Shown: positions 42,591 through 52,529 of the stretch, one piece after another | Position numbering within the stretch: the stretch's first letter is position 1 | How the letters are laid out: every line of letters starts with the position of its first letter | Assembly (NCBI GenBank): GCA_035935115.1 | Contig: DASYXK010000005.1 | Span: 62,001-126,000 of the forward strand | Length of the DNA: 64,000 bases | Source of the DNA: TA-20 sp035935115 | Lineage (GTDB): Archaea > Thermoproteota > Nitrososphaeria > Nitrososphaerales > Nitrosopumilaceae | Direction: 5' to 3' | The notes under the pieces: generated by a model | Seen by the model: only the letters and a program-made list of their open reading frames with translations | Databases searched by the model: none | What the model was told of the DNA's origin: nothing | Made by a program: the position numbers and the translations under genes

Positions 42591-44465
42591 CTAGAGAGGA
42601 GATTTGGGTTTTTCAATTTTTGCAAGCATAAAGGAAAATGTAGCACCTTTACCCAATTCACTTTCTACCCACATTTTACCACCATGGGCTTCAATAATGC
42701 CTTTACAAATTGAAAGTCCAAGACCACTACCGCCTTTTTCTCTAGTAGAAGACGTGTCTACCTGATAAAATTTTCTAAATATTTTATCAAGAGCGTCATT
42801 TGGTAATCCAATGCCGTTATCTTTAACTGATACTTTGACTTCATCCTGCATGTCTTCAACAAAAATCTCCACCTTACCTTTTTTTGGTGTAGCCTTGAAC
42901 GAATTTTTAATTAAATTAGTGAACACCTGATTTATACGATCTTCATCATAATATGCATAGACATCAGTCTTAACATGGTTCACAAGTTCTATTTCATCTA
43001 AGGCTGCTTGTGGAGTCATCAAGGTGATTACTCTTGAAATGGTGTCTTTTAGATTGTCATTTTGTTTTACAATCTTAAGTTGACCTAATTCTAATTTTTG
43101 TGCATCAAGTAGATCTGATATCAATTGTAATAGTGTTGCAGAACTTGATTTTATTACCTCCAATCTTTCTTTTTGATTTTTATTAAGATGGCCCAAGTGC
43201 TCTCCAAGTAAAATATCAGCATATCCTTGAATTGGTACCAACGGTGTTTTCAATTCATGAGTAATCATTGCCAAAAATTCATCTTTTGCAATCTCAACTT
43301 TTTTTGCTTCTTCTTCCTTTTTTTGTATAGTTTCTGACATGAGATTAAATGTGTGTGCCAAAGTGCCAATTTCATCACTTGTGGTATAATCTATTTTTTC
43401 ACCGTAGAAACCTTCCTTTACACGAGAGAGTGCACTAGTAAGCATAGCTAGTGGGTTAAGTGATTTTCTAATTGTAAGCATTACTATAATAAAAACTGCA
43501 ATGTCTGCTACAAGCAATGCTAATACAACGTTGACTTTTGCCTGTAGTTTATCATCAATTAATTTATTCCAGCCATCTACAAAAAGCCCAGTTGTAGAAA
43601 GCATTACATCTCTTTGTGTCTCTAGACCTTGTAATGACTTTCCAAATTCTGCAGAAAGTAGAGGTGTCGATTCAACAAATTTTATTTTTGCTACTACAGA
43701 TTCCCACAACGGATCAAGAGCACGTAGTGATGCAGCGTTTTCTCTAGGAATAGCTTGAAGTATTTCTGGTGTTGTCTGTACTCCATAACCAGAATCAGAA
43801 GCATCTATTGGAAGCCCTTCTAGTTTCTTCAGATCAGCATTAAACATAATTCTATCTTTTTTAAGTATGTCAGAACTGTTTCCTCTTTCCCCAATTGAAA
43901 TAAGAAGTGTATTTTCGCCAATTGATTTTGTAATTGTTACAAGTTCTGTCGCAATTTCTTTATGCCTATTATAATTTCTGTCAAGTGGTAACAGATCATT
44001 GTATACACCATTTGTCAGTGTTATCAAATCTCCATCTTTTTCTAAAATGTATTTTAATGCATTTTTGACATCAGGGTTAAAGACAGATTCTTGCCTGATT
44101 TCTTCTGCCCTTTGTTTGTAAGTATTCCATTCATTACCAACATTAGCATATTTATCTCGCAGCTCATCTGGTACAGCGACTATTGTAATTCCATTTAATT
44201 GTCCGCCACTACCAAGCATATTGAAAGTATTTTCAAAGTCGGTAATTTGTCTAGTAAGAGTTTGCCTATCTACATCATTTCCACTAGCTATAGAGTTTGC
44301 AGTTCCTGCAATTCTCTCAACTGTAACCTTAAGATTGCTTGCACTACTAATTGAATGCAATACTGCCTCATTTTCCTGTGATGTTTGTAAAAGAACGAAT
44401 AGATTTATCAAGGAAACTCCTATTATAACGGCTAGCAAAACATACGTCTTAGAAACGATTTTCAT
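42591..44465 (-). CDS. Membrane sensor histidine kinase (HAMP)
   Basis: A 624-residue kinase: N-terminal TM (about 9-27), a long helical extracytoplasmic sensor region (28-310), TM2 (about 315-335), HAMP domain to about 390, phospho-acceptor His in MITHELKTPLVPIQGY, then an HATPase_c with NLIKNSFKATP (N box), DNGIGLPND (G1) and GGSGLGLSICKGI (G2). The sensor part is likely a four-helix bundle and its ligand is unknown. It lies opposite a cluster with an Hpt protein and two receivers, so phosphorelay is probable. Confidence 0.95.
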   Translation of the reverse strand: MKIVSKTYVLLAVIIGVSLINLFVLLQTSQENEAVLHSISSASNLKVTVERIAGTANSIASGNDVDRQTLTRQITDFENTFNMLGSGGQLNGITIVAVPDELRDKYANVGNEWNTYKQRAEEIRQESVFNPDVKNALKYILEKDGDLITLTNGVYNDLLPLDRNYNRHKEIATELVTITKSIGENTLLISIGERGNSSDILKKDRIMFNADLKKLEGLPIDASDSGYGVQTTPEILQAIPRENAASLRALDPLWESVVAKIKFVESTPLLSAEFGKSLQGLETQRDVMLSTTGLFVDGWNKLIDDKLQAKVNVVLALLVADIAVFIIVMLTIRKSLNPLAMLTSALSRVKEGFYGEKIDYTTSDEIGTLAHTFNLMSETIQKKEEEAKKVEIAKDEFLAMITHELKTPLVPIQGYADILLGEHLGHLNKNQKERLEVIKSSSATLLQLISDLLDAQKLELGQLKIVKQNDNLKDTISRVITLMTPQAALDEIELVNHVKTDVYAYYDEDRINQVFTNLIKNSFKATPKKGKVEIFVEDMQDEVKVSVKDNGIGLPNDALDKIFRKFYQVDTSSTREKGGSGLGLSICKGIIEAHGGKMWVESELGKGATFSFMLAKIEKPKSPL

Positions 44466-44504
44466 TTTATAGTAAGTTTGGACTAAGAGCCTATAAAAGT
44501 TGGC

Positions 44505-44900
44505 ATGAAAATAGTATATCCATTAGTTAAAATGTCTAATAACTTTCACAAGATTGCAAGACAAGAGATCCAAGAAGAATTAGATAGTCTAAAACAAATA
44601 TTATTACAATGCAATAATGATAACGATATTTCCAGAAATGGGAATAAAATTGAAAAACATTTACATAAAATAAAAGGACTCGCACCCATGATGGAGCAAA
44701 ATAATGTCGGTGAAATTGCCAAGTTGAATGATATCATATTAAGACATATTATTGAAAACGGAATGTTAAGCGGAACATACCAAATTATCAACGAATCAAT
44801 ACATATGATGCAAGAAATTTTTAATGATACTAATAAAAAAAATATAGATGAATTCAAAATAAAAATTCAGAATACTTTTCCTCATATTTTCAATCAATAA
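44505..44900 (+). CDS. Hpt-type phosphotransfer protein
   Basis: A 131-residue helical protein. The segment HLHKIKGLAPMMEQ has His followed by KG at the spacing of Hpt domains (HxxKG), similar to CheA P1 domains. Start could be ATG 44505 or the second Met at 44532 (MSNNFHK). It lies between a divergent histidine kinase and a response regulator gene, which supports phosphotransfer. Confidence 0.75.
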   Translation: MKIVYPLVKMSNNFHKIARQEIQEELDSLKQILLQCNNDNDISRNGNKIEKHLHKIKGLAPMMEQNNVGEIAKLNDIILRHIIENGMLSGTYQIINESIHMMQEIFNDTNKKNIDEFKIKIQNTFPHIFNQ

Positions 44901-44948
44901 TGTACATAACTGCACTTAAATACAATCGAACCTAATTTTTGTTAAAGT

Positions 44949-45308
44949 ATGGCACGTATAATGATTACTGATGATTCAGATTCAATAAGAATGGTATTAA
45001 GAGATATTTTAGATATAGGACATCATGAACTTGTAGCAGAGGCAACGAATGGATTTGAAGCTGTTGAAAAATTTAATGCAACAAATCCAGACATATTATT
45101 ACTTGATATGGCTATGCCAAAAAAAGATGGCATCTCTGCCTTAAAAGAGATACTTGCTACAAATCCCAACGCCAAAATTATCATGATAACTGCTAGCGAC
45201 AATATCAGTACAATGAAAGAGTGTATTGAGTATGGCGCAGAGGCATATCTACTAAAGCCATTTAATTTTGAAGATGTATTAACTGCAATTACAATGGCAC
45301 TTAATTAA
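44949..45308 (+). CDS. CheY-like single-domain response regulator
   Basis: A 119-residue receiver domain. The acidic pair is in ITDDSDS, the phospho-acceptor Asp in DILLLDMAMPKKDG, the Thr in MITASDN, and the Lys in YLLKPFN. No output domain follows. It stands 48 bases after the Hpt gene and converges with the TackOD1 regulator gene. Confidence 0.95.
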   Translation: MARIMITDDSDSIRMVLRDILDIGHHELVAEATNGFEAVEKFNATNPDILLLDMAMPKKDGISALKEILATNPNAKIIMITASDNISTMKECIEYGAEAYLLKPFNFEDVLTAITMALN

Positions 45309-45310
45309 AA

Positions 45311-46228
45311 TTACAGATTAGTTGATCTAAAACCTTCACTTGTAATCCATTTTGCCTGCTCAAGTTTGAATTTATTACTACATCTAATACACACATATTC
45401 AATCACAGGTTCTGGAAACTTTTCACTGCAGTCAGAACAAATATAGTAATTGTCAATTATCTTGTAATCAACCCCAATTATTTTGATTTCTTTATGACAT
45501 TTTGGACAAATATTGCTTTTGTAAGAATCTTCAACAGATACATTTCCGCATTTAAAATGTTCAATAAGTTTGCCTTGTTTAAAATTTGTTTTGTTGCATG
45601 ACGGACAAGAAAAATTTTGCCCAATTTTTACAGAATCGCACATATTACATGAAATTTCTTTTATACTTTCAATTGGTACAACTTTTCCCTCATCTTTTAG
45701 CTTTTTGAAATATTCTAAAACTTCTTCTCTCTTTTTTCCAGTATATTCAGAAACTCTTGCAAGGCTAATTCTTGTTGATGAGGTTAACAAAGAATCCATT
45801 TCTTTATTATCATCAGCAGGTACGTTCTCAAGAATTTTATCTTCCTCCTCAAGTATTTCCATAGTACTTTTTATGTTCTCAAACCGTATTGGTTTTTCAA
45901 TATATTGATAAGCACCATGTCTGAAAACATTTTTTATAGATTCATCTGTCCTTTCACTAGCGGTCTCTATTATTATCTTAGTATCAGTATTAATTCTAAA
46001 TATCTCCGACATTATATCATCGGCATTCATATCAGGAAGACTGTAATCTAGTATGACAACTGGTATTTTGTTTGATTTTACAAGTTCTTCAAATACTTGG
46101 ATCCCAGATCTGCCGTTATTACAAATTTCTATATTTTGATAATTAAGCTTCTTAAGAAAATCCTGAATAAGTGCCGCAATAGCTAAACTATCTTCTATTA
46201 TTAGAATATTCTTTTTTTGTAAAGACAT
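45311..46228 (-). CDS. Response regulator with TackOD1 output domain
   Basis: A 305-residue protein. Residues 8-125 are a receiver (IIEDSL, Asp in VVILDYSLPDMN, KPIRFEN). After a helical linker the C-terminal part (about 195-300) carries six Cys motifs (CNMC, CPSC, FKCGN, CPKC, CSDC, CIRC) that form a zinc-ribbon series, matching the thaumarchaeal TackOD1 output domain. Output is unknown, probably nucleic-acid or protein binding. It converges with the CheY-like gene and belongs to the two-component cluster. Confidence 0.9.
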   Translation of the reverse strand: MSLQKKNILIIEDSLAIAALIQDFLKKLNYQNIEICNNGRSGIQVFEELVKSNKIPVVILDYSLPDMNADDIMSEIFRINTDTKIIIETASERTDESIKNVFRHGAYQYIEKPIRFENIKSTMEILEEEDKILENVPADDNKEMDSLLTSSTRISLARVSEYTGKKREEVLEYFKKLKDEGKVVPIESIKEISCNMCDSVKIGQNFSCPSCNKTNFKQGKLIEHFKCGNVSVEDSYKSNICPKCHKEIKIIGVDYKIIDNYYICSDCSEKFPEPVIEYVCIRCSNKFKLEQAKWITSEGFRSTNL

Positions 46229-46310
46229 CGTATTACGTTATGAATTACAAACCGAATATATAGGATTTGTATAGCTATGATTAAAAAGCGCAAAAGAACC
46301 TCAATAATCG

Positions 46311-48113
46311 ATGGAAAAAATTGTAGTAGATACCAGCATAATCATAGATGGTGAGATTACAAAATTAATTGAATCGGGTATTCTAAATAATTGTGAGATA
46401 GTAATTCCAGTTGCTGTACTTGATGAACTTCAATCTCAAGCATCACAAAGTAAAGAATACGGATTTGTCGGGTTGGGAGAAATAAAAAAAATTCGTGAGC
46501 TGTCTGAAAAAAATAACATTACTTTGAAATTTGAAGGAGAAAGGCCAAGCATGGATGACATTAAACTTGCAAGTCATGGAAGAATTGATGCAATAATAAA
46601 AGACATTGCAAAGAAAAACAACGCTACATTTTATACTGCAGATTATGTTCAAGCACTTGTCGCTCAAGCCGAAGGCATTAAAACCAGATATTCAAAGCCA
46701 GACATTAAAATCACAGGTTTAGAGTTTGAGAAGTTTTTTGATGCTCAAACAATGAGCATCCACCTAAAAGAGGGAACAAAACCTATGGCAAAACGAGGAA
46801 AACCTGGAGCATTTGCACTTGTAGAACTTGAGGATAAAATTCTCACAAAAGACTATCTTAGCGGCATAACAACTGAGATCCTAGAAGCATCAAGAATTAA
46901 CCAGTCAGGTCAGGTCGAGATTTCAAAGCCGGGAGCGTTAGTAATTCAGTTTAAAGACTATAGAACAACAATAACACACCCTCCTTTTTCAAATAGTTAT
47001 GAAATAACCATAACACACCCAATAGTAAAATTATCACTAGAACAGTATACCATATCTGAAAAATTAATGGCTAGATTTTCAGAAAAAGCAGAAGGTATTC
47101 TTATTTCTGGATCCCCCGGCTCTGGAAAAAGTACATTTGCTTCTAGTCTTGCTGATTTTTATTCCAAAAAAGGCAAAATAGTCAAAACTCTCGAGTCACC
47201 AAGAGACTTGCAGGTTAATGAAAAGATAACTCAGTATACTCATCTTGATGGTAGTTTTGAAAATTCAGCAGATATTTTGCTCCTAGTAAGACCCGACTAC
47301 ACAATCTTTGATGAAGTTAGAAGATTTCAAGACTTTAGAGTATTTGCAGATTTGAGGTTAGCAGGTGTGGGTATGGTCGGAGTCGTACATGCAAGTGCAC
47401 CATTAGATGCAATTCAGCGATTTATTGGAAAAATTGAGCTTGGCATGATTCCTCACATATTAGATACGGTGGTATTTGTAAAAGCTGGAAACATTGCTCA
47501 AGTTTATGAATTAGAATTCAAAGTCAAAGTTCCTACTGGCATGACCGAACAAGATTTGGCAAGACCAGTAATTGAGGTACGAAACTTTGAGAATCACAAT
47601 TTAGAGTACGAAATCTATACCTATGGTGAGGAAAACATCGTCATACCAATCTCAAAAGAAGCAAAAAGTGGAGGCATAGAAAAACTAGCAGAATCAAAAA
47701 TAAGAGAGACAATACACAGATTTGATCCAGACGCAGAAATTGAGATCCTATCAAATAATAGCATAAGAGTACGAGTAGACAAAGAAATCATGCCGTCAAT
47801 AATTGGACGCGGTGGTGCTACAATAAACGATCTTGAAAAAACTCTGGGAGTACATATCGACGTAGAGTCAAAAGAAGAAACTTCTTTTGTAAAAGGAGAA
47901 TGGTTTGAAATGTCTGAATCAGGAAATAATCTTATACTTGAAGTAGATCCTAGCAAAACAGGAATGTCTGCTGACATCTATGTAAAAGATAAACTTGTAA
48001 CGTCATCGTATGTTGGAAAAAATGGCAGGATAATTATTTCGAAAAAATCTGACAGTGGAAAGCGAATAATGAAGGCAGTAATGTCAAAACAAGATCTCAG
48101 AATAGTTATATGA
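46311..48113 (+). CDS. PIN domain-ATPase-KH protein
   Basis: A 600-residue archaeal protein. The N-terminal PIN domain (about 3-120) has Asp in VVDTSIIIDG and further acidic residues. A type-II-secretion-like ATPase has the Walker A GSPGSGKST (about 263-271) and a DEVRRFQDFRVFADLRL-like Walker B region. The C-terminal KH domain has IMPSIIGRGGATINDLEKT. RNA processing or decay is the expected role, and the KH loop is canonical. It ends near the convergent DtxR gene. Confidence 0.92.
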   Translation: MEKIVVDTSIIIDGEITKLIESGILNNCEIVIPVAVLDELQSQASQSKEYGFVGLGEIKKIRELSEKNNITLKFEGERPSMDDIKLASHGRIDAIIKDIAKKNNATFYTADYVQALVAQAEGIKTRYSKPDIKITGLEFEKFFDAQTMSIHLKEGTKPMAKRGKPGAFALVELEDKILTKDYLSGITTEILEASRINQSGQVEISKPGALVIQFKDYRTTITHPPFSNSYEITITHPIVKLSLEQYTISEKLMARFSEKAEGILISGSPGSGKSTFASSLADFYSKKGKIVKTLESPRDLQVNEKITQYTHLDGSFENSADILLLVRPDYTIFDEVRRFQDFRVFADLRLAGVGMVGVVHASAPLDAIQRFIGKIELGMIPHILDTVVFVKAGNIAQVYELEFKVKVPTGMTEQDLARPVIEVRNFENHNLEYEIYTYGEENIVIPISKEAKSGGIEKLAESKIRETIHRFDPDAEIEILSNNSIRVRVDKEIMPSIIGRGGATINDLEKTLGVHIDVESKEETSFVKGEWFEMSESGNNLILEVDPSKTGMSADIYVKDKLVTSSYVGKNGRIIISKKSDSGKRIMKAVMSKQDLRIVI

Positions 48114-48119
48114 AATTAA

Positions 48120-48662
48120 TCACTCAAAATTACTAAGAACTTTTGGATTTGCTTTCAAATACGTGATAAATTTCCGTAATTGTTTTATTGTTTTTGGATT
48201 AAGATGATGTTCTATTCCTTCTGCATCTTTATTTGCTGCAGTGTGGTCTATTCCAAGCAGCTTAAAGAACTCTAATAGTATTCCATGTTTTTGTCGTATT
48301 GTAGCTGCAATCGCATTACCTTTTGAAGTCAGATTAATTCCACGGTATTTTTCGTATTCCAAGTATCCATTTTCATCAAGTCTTTGCAACATCTTTGTCA
48401 CCGAAGGTGCACTGACATTCATGTATCTAGAAATATCGAGCGTGTTTGCATATCCTTTTAGCTCTACTAGTTCGGATATTACCTCTAGATAATCTTCCAT
48501 TCGTGAACTAGAATCTGCCTTGGCTGACTTGTGAGCTTCCTTTATAGACTCTAGTCTTTCAGCGCGTTTTTCCTTCATATTTTGTCGAGATATACCTTGA
48601 ATGATATAATCTGTTCTCTTTGTATAAGAAATCTTTACCTCGTTGTGATTGATCTTTACCAT
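48120..48662 (-). CDS. DtxR/MntR-type metal-dependent regulator
   Basis: A 180-residue protein. Winged helix (about 55-115) with SSRMEDYLEVISELVELKGYANTLDISRYMNVSAPSVTKML, then the metal-binding helix AEGIEHHLNP. It would repress manganese or iron uptake genes when metal is bound. A long N-terminal extension (MVKINHNEVKISYTKRTDYI) is not part of the fold; an ATG at residue 29 (MKEKRAERLES) or 54 (MEDYLEV) may be the real start. No SH3-like C-terminal domain. Confidence 0.88.
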   Translation of the reverse strand: MVKINHNEVKISYTKRTDYIIQGISRQNMKEKRAERLESIKEAHKSAKADSSSRMEDYLEVISELVELKGYANTLDISRYMNVSAPSVTKMLQRLDENGYLEYEKYRGINLTSKGNAIAATIRQKHGILLEFFKLLGIDHTAANKDAEGIEHHLNPKTIKQLRKFITYLKANPKVLSNFE

Positions 48663-48696
48663 GGAATTTTAACTATCAAATAATAGAGTTCCCAGA

Positions 48697-49041
48697 ATGG
48701 ATGAACATTATAAGAAGCATATTGCTAGAATTAAAAAAATTGGAGAATCCACCAAAAGAAGAACTGAGATTTATTCAGGGCTTGCCAGTCTAGATGACAG
48801 GGGAACTGCGCGTTCTCTAGGATCTTTACAGCGTGCATCTGCACCTGGAAAAAAACTACAAAAGATAGGATTTATCTTCCTTCTTTCACCGGATCCAATT
48901 ACTACCCCTTTTGGCATTCCCATGATAATTGCTGGAAAATATCTAGAAAAAGTCTACAACGGTGCTACCATCAAAGATGTTGGCCATGAAACAAAGAATT
49001 TTTTCAGTGATTATTCCCATTTAAAAAACAAGATGAGTTAA
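48697..49041 (+). CDS. Conserved thaumarchaeal protein
   Basis: A 114-residue protein. The N-terminal helix is basic (HYKKHIARIKKIGESTKRR), a central stretch with IGFIFLLSPDPITTPFGIPMIIAGKYLE may be a partly buried hydrophobic hairpin, and the end is polar. It has no metal or catalytic motif. Divergent to the DtxR gene by 34 bp, it may be under its control. Confidence 0.62.
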   Translation: MDEHYKKHIARIKKIGESTKRRTEIYSGLASLDDRGTARSLGSLQRASAPGKKLQKIGFIFLLSPDPITTPFGIPMIIAGKYLEKVYNGATIKDVGHETKNFFSDYSHLKNKMS

Positions 49042-49099
49042 TTCAAAAACTCCATTATTTTTGCATTAGTTTTTAACTAGACATTGGAGATAGTTTTTT

Positions 49100-49594
49100 G
49101 TGGCATCAAGAGCCCAAGTTCTAATCCCTATAGCAATTGCTGCAGTCATAATAGGAGTTGTCGGGGTGTTAACAATACCGTCTGATTCCAAACTTGCTGA
49201 AACCAAGTTTCCAATTGGAACAGTAAAGCTTGATGATGTCACACTTGATGTGCAGATAGCTGAAACGGATTCACAAAAGACCCGTGGTTTGATGTTTCAA
49301 AAACAACTACCGTATGATCAAGGAATGATCTTTGTGTTCAACAACGAGCAGTTAGTGCCCATATGGATGCTAAACATGCAGTTTCCATTAGACATAATTT
49401 GGTTTGATTCATCTGGAAATGTAGTACACATAGTAAAAAATGTAGCTCCTTGCAAATCTGCAATTGAGACAGCAACTTGTACGGTTGACAATGGCGGTGG
49501 AAAGAACGCCAAATACGTTTTAGAGGTCACGGCAGGCTTTGTTGACAAATTCAACATTACCAAAAACTCTAAACTTCAGATAATTTCTATTTAG
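49100..49594 (+). CDS. DUF192 family exported protein
   Basis: A 164-residue protein with an N-terminal TM or signal (about 7-25) and a DUF192 (PF02643) beta-barrel. The DUF192 signature includes TRGLMFQKQLPYDQGMIFVF and LNMQFPLDIIWFDSSGNVV, with Cys at APCKSAIETATC that may pair. Start is GTG (GTGGCATCAAGAGC). The function of the family is unknown. Its end overlaps the convergent acetyl-CoA synthetase gene by eight bases. Confidence 0.88.
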   Translation: MASRAQVLIPIAIAAVIIGVVGVLTIPSDSKLAETKFPIGTVKLDDVTLDVQIAETDSQKTRGLMFQKQLPYDQGMIFVFNNEQLVPIWMLNMQFPLDIIWFDSSGNVVHIVKNVAPCKSAIETATCTVDNGGGKNAKYVLEVTAGFVDKFNITKNSKLQIISI

Positions 49595-51500
49595 TATTTT
49601 TTTTAATGGACTGTTTTACTTCCTCAAAGGCCGTTTGTACTTCGCTTACTGCAGCTTCATTTTCTAATGTACTAATATCTCCAATCTCATCTCCCTTTGC
49701 AATTGCTTTTAGTAGCCTTCGCATTATTTTCCCACTACGCGTTTTTGGCAGTCTTGCAACAAAATATAGTTGTTCAGGTGAAGCTATTGGACCTATAACA
49801 TTTCTTATGTGAGTAATGATTTCATTTTTCAGAGTATCACTACTGGAATAACCATCTCGTAGGACCACAAATGCAATTATTGCTTCTCCTTTGACATCAT
49901 GTGGAATGCCACACACTGCAGATTCTGCAACAGATTTATGCGATACAAATCCACTTTCAAGCTCTGCAGTTCCAAGTCTATGACCAGCAACTTTTAAAAC
50001 ATCATCTGCTCTGCCTAACATCCACAGGTATCCGTCTTTGTCTTTGATGGAATAATCACCAGAATAGTAACTTGTTTTGTATTTAGACCAGTAGACTAGT
50101 TTGTATTTTTCATCATCATTCCACAATGTCAAAAGCATACCAGGCCAGGGTTTTCTAACTACAAGATATCCCTTGGTTTCTGTAGCAACCTCATTTCCTG
50201 CTTCATCAACTACTGCAATGTCAACTCCTGGAATTGGTCGTGTGGCAGAGCCAGGTTTGAGTGAAATTGTCTCCAATCCTGGTACAGGAGTTATCATGGC
50301 ACCGCCAGTTTCTGTCTGCCACCAAGTATCAACAATAGGACATTTCTTTTTACCTATAACGCCATAGTACCATTTCCAAACCTCTGGATTGATTGGCTCC
50401 CCAACTGTTCCAAGCAGACGTAATGACGAAAGATCATATGAATTTGGAATACTATCACCAAATTTCATGAACATGCGGAGTGCTGTTGGGGTTGTGTAAA
50501 ATATTGTTACTTTGTATTTTTGAATTATCTCCCACATTCTTTCAGGCGTTGGAAAATCTGGAGATCCTTCATACATCACTTGGGTTGCACCATGTAATAA
50601 TGGACCATATACAACATAGCTGTGTCCTGTAACCCATCCAATGTCAGCTGTACAAAAATAGACATCAGAGTCTTTGATATCAAAAATCCATTTGAAAGTA
50701 GAATACAAATGTGTAAGATATCCTCCAGTACCATGTAGTACACCTTTTGGTTTTCCTGTTGTACCAGAAGTATATAGTATGTATAACGGATGTGTACTTT
50801 CCAGTTTTTCTGGTTCACAGTTAGCTGATGCATATTTCATAAGCTCAGACCATTTTTTGTCCTTTAATGATATAGTTATTGGAATTTTTGCATGCTCCAA
50901 TACAACTACATTTTGTACAAAATTAAGATCTGAAATTGCTTCATCTATTGTCTCTTTTAGTTTTATAACATTACCACGTCTGAAACCACCATCTGCAGTA
51001 ATCACAATTTTTGATCCAGAATCTTCTACTCTATCTTTAATGGATTTAGCACTAAATCCAGAAAAAATTACAGAGTGAATTGCACCAATTCGTGCACATG
51101 CAAGCATGGATACTAACAATTCTGGAACCATTGGAAGATAGATTGTTATCCTATCTCCTTTTCGTACTCCAAGTGATTTTAGTACATTTGAAAACTTGTT
51201 TACTTCAATCCATAAATCACGATATGTAACGACACGACTCTTGCCATCCTCACCTTCCCACAAAAGTGCTATTTTTTCAGGATTTTTTTGTATGATTAAA
51301 TCAAGGGCGTTGTATGAGGCGTTGAGTTTACCGCCAACAAACCACCTTCCAAATGGAGGATCCCATTGCAAAGTATCATGCCATTTCTCAAACCAGTGAA
51401 GGTTTTTGGCCTGCTCTGCCCAGAATGTTATAAAATCTTCATCTGCTCTTTTTCTTGTCTTTGAATCGCTATTTCCAAGACCTATCAAATAATCAGCCAA
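49587..51500 (-). CDS. acsA: Acetyl-CoA synthetase (AMP-forming)
   Basis: A 637-residue adenylate-forming ligase. Motifs are the P-loop-like YTSGTTGKPKGVLHG, the WWQTETGG region that sets acetate size, and the C-terminal catalytic PKTRSGKIMRRLLKA. It activates acetate to acetyl-CoA for 3HP/4HB-associated and anabolic use. Propionate or 3-hydroxypropionate as substrate is possible, but the Trp of WWQTE points to acetate. The start TTG is required, as the frame before it is closed. It is in the same direction as cdvA. Confidence 0.92.
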   Translation of the reverse strand: MADYLIGLGNSDSKTRKRADEDFITFWAEQAKNLHWFEKWHDTLQWDPPFGRWFVGGKLNASYNALDLIIQKNPEKIALLWEGEDGKSRVVTYRDLWIEVNKFSNVLKSLGVRKGDRITIYLPMVPELLVSMLACARIGAIHSVIFSGFSAKSIKDRVEDSGSKIVITADGGFRRGNVIKLKETIDEAISDLNFVQNVVVLEHAKIPITISLKDKKWSELMKYASANCEPEKLESTHPLYILYTSGTTGKPKGVLHGTGGYLTHLYSTFKWIFDIKDSDVYFCTADIGWVTGHSYVVYGPLLHGATQVMYEGSPDFPTPERMWEIIQKYKVTIFYTTPTALRMFMKFGDSIPNSYDLSSLRLLGTVGEPINPEVWKWYYGVIGKKKCPIVDTWWQTETGGAMITPVPGLETISLKPGSATRPIPGVDIAVVDEAGNEVATETKGYLVVRKPWPGMLLTLWNDDEKYKLVYWSKYKTSYYSGDYSIKDKDGYLWMLGRADDVLKVAGHRLGTAELESGFVSHKSVAESAVCGIPHDVKGEAIIAFVVLRDGYSSSDTLKNEIITHIRNVIGPIASPEQLYFVARLPKTRSGKIMRRLLKAIAKGDEIGDISTLENEAAVSEVQTAFEEVKQSIKKNTK

Positions 51501-51523
51501 TATTATATCTGTCTTTGTCTCTT

Positions 51524-51531
51524 AAAAAAAA
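51524..51531 (-). terminator. Oligo-T terminator after cdvA
   Basis: Eight A on the plus strand give T8 on the minus strand, about 52 bases downstream of the CdvA stop. Archaeal RNA polymerase stops at such runs. It also lies before the acetyl-CoA synthetase start, so it would separate the two transcripts. Confidence 0.4.
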
Positions 51532-51582
51532 GATTTGTCCAAAAGGAGGTCTGGAGCGAACCCTACATCCTATTCTTTTGAC

Positions 51583-52446
51583 TTATTGGGATGACATCCT
51601 ACTAAGCCAATCTGAATCTTGAGAATCTTCTGCACCGTCGGCTCCAATAGCAACAGGCTTTTGCGATGACGTGGTGGGAGTTGTATTAGTAATCGCTGGA
51701 CCAGGTATTATTGGTGCTACAGTTTTAGTTGGCTCTGTAATCGGGTTGCTTTCTACTTTTCCCAAATACGAAACGGCGGCTGAATGAAGTTGTTCCTTTG
51801 GGTTTTCTGTCCGCTCCACATTTTCCACGGAAAGGTCTGATATTCTATGTTGAATATTTACAATTTCTGCCTTTTCATGCTCTATGTGCTCTATTATTTC
51901 TACAGTCTGTGTCTTTACAGATTCATACTTTGCATCTGAAATCTCATTGCTCTTGTATTGCAACTTGGCATCAAATACAAGCATTCTGATTGACTTGAGT
52001 TGGCTATCCAACTCTGCCAGTCTGTGATCTAATTTTTCTTTGATCTGTTTTTCAGATTCGTCTAGAGTTAGCAGTTTCATTTTATATTTTTCGTGGATGA
52101 GCTCTGCATCCTCCTTCATGTCGTCGTTATCAGATACGATGTCTATCAAAGCTCGTATTCGGCGCAATGTAAGACCCTTTTCGCGTAACAATCTTTGAGC
52201 TTCTAATCTCCACCTAGGAATGAAAATTACAAAGGCTCCTTGTACGACCAGTTGTTCAAATGGTATCTGCCTAAGTCCTTCAGAACCACAATCAACACCT
52301 ACGGTTTGTACACTTCCGTCGATATCAGTTATAGTGCCGACAACTTTGCCGATAAAAGTGCCGTACATGTCCTTAACTTGCTTTCCGATAAACTCGATCT
52401 CTTCTTTGCTCATTGTGTACAGTTTTGAAATCAATATAATCAACAA
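51583..52446 (-). CDS. cdvA: Cell division protein CdvA
   Basis: A 287-residue CdvA. The N-terminal PRC-barrel domain (about 12-85) includes GKQVKDMYGTFIGKVVGTIT and VGVDCGSEGLRQIPFEQL; a long coiled coil (about 100-205) follows; the C-terminal Pro/Thr-rich region ends in DSDWLSRMSSQ, probably contacting ESCRT-III (CdvB). CdvA polymerises at the membrane and starts archaeal division. The likely start is Met12 (MSKEEIEF, nt 52413), since the first 11 residues do not match the domain. CdvB and CdvC are not in the window. Confidence 0.92.
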   Translation of the reverse strand: MLIILISKLYTMSKEEIEFIGKQVKDMYGTFIGKVVGTITDIDGSVQTVGVDCGSEGLRQIPFEQLVVQGAFVIFIPRWRLEAQRLLREKGLTLRRIRALIDIVSDNDDMKEDAELIHEKYKMKLLTLDESEKQIKEKLDHRLAELDSQLKSIRMLVFDAKLQYKSNEISDAKYESVKTQTVEIIEHIEHEKAEIVNIQHRISDLSVENVERTENPKEQLHSAAVSYLGKVESNPITEPTKTVAPIIPGPAITNTTPTTSSQKPVAIGADGAEDSQDSDWLSRMSSQ

Positions 52447-52529
52447 AGTGTTAACAAGCTTTCGAGTTTTGGTAAGATCATTTTAGCTAAGTCTACGAGA
52501 GGATTTTTGGAAAATTTCGCAATTTTAAA

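Noticed and set aside
51540..51575. GGAGG-containing segment between acsA and cdvA
   Set aside because: It looked like an rRNA or tRNA fragment, but arms do not pair and it is in the leader of the acetyl-CoA synthetase gene.
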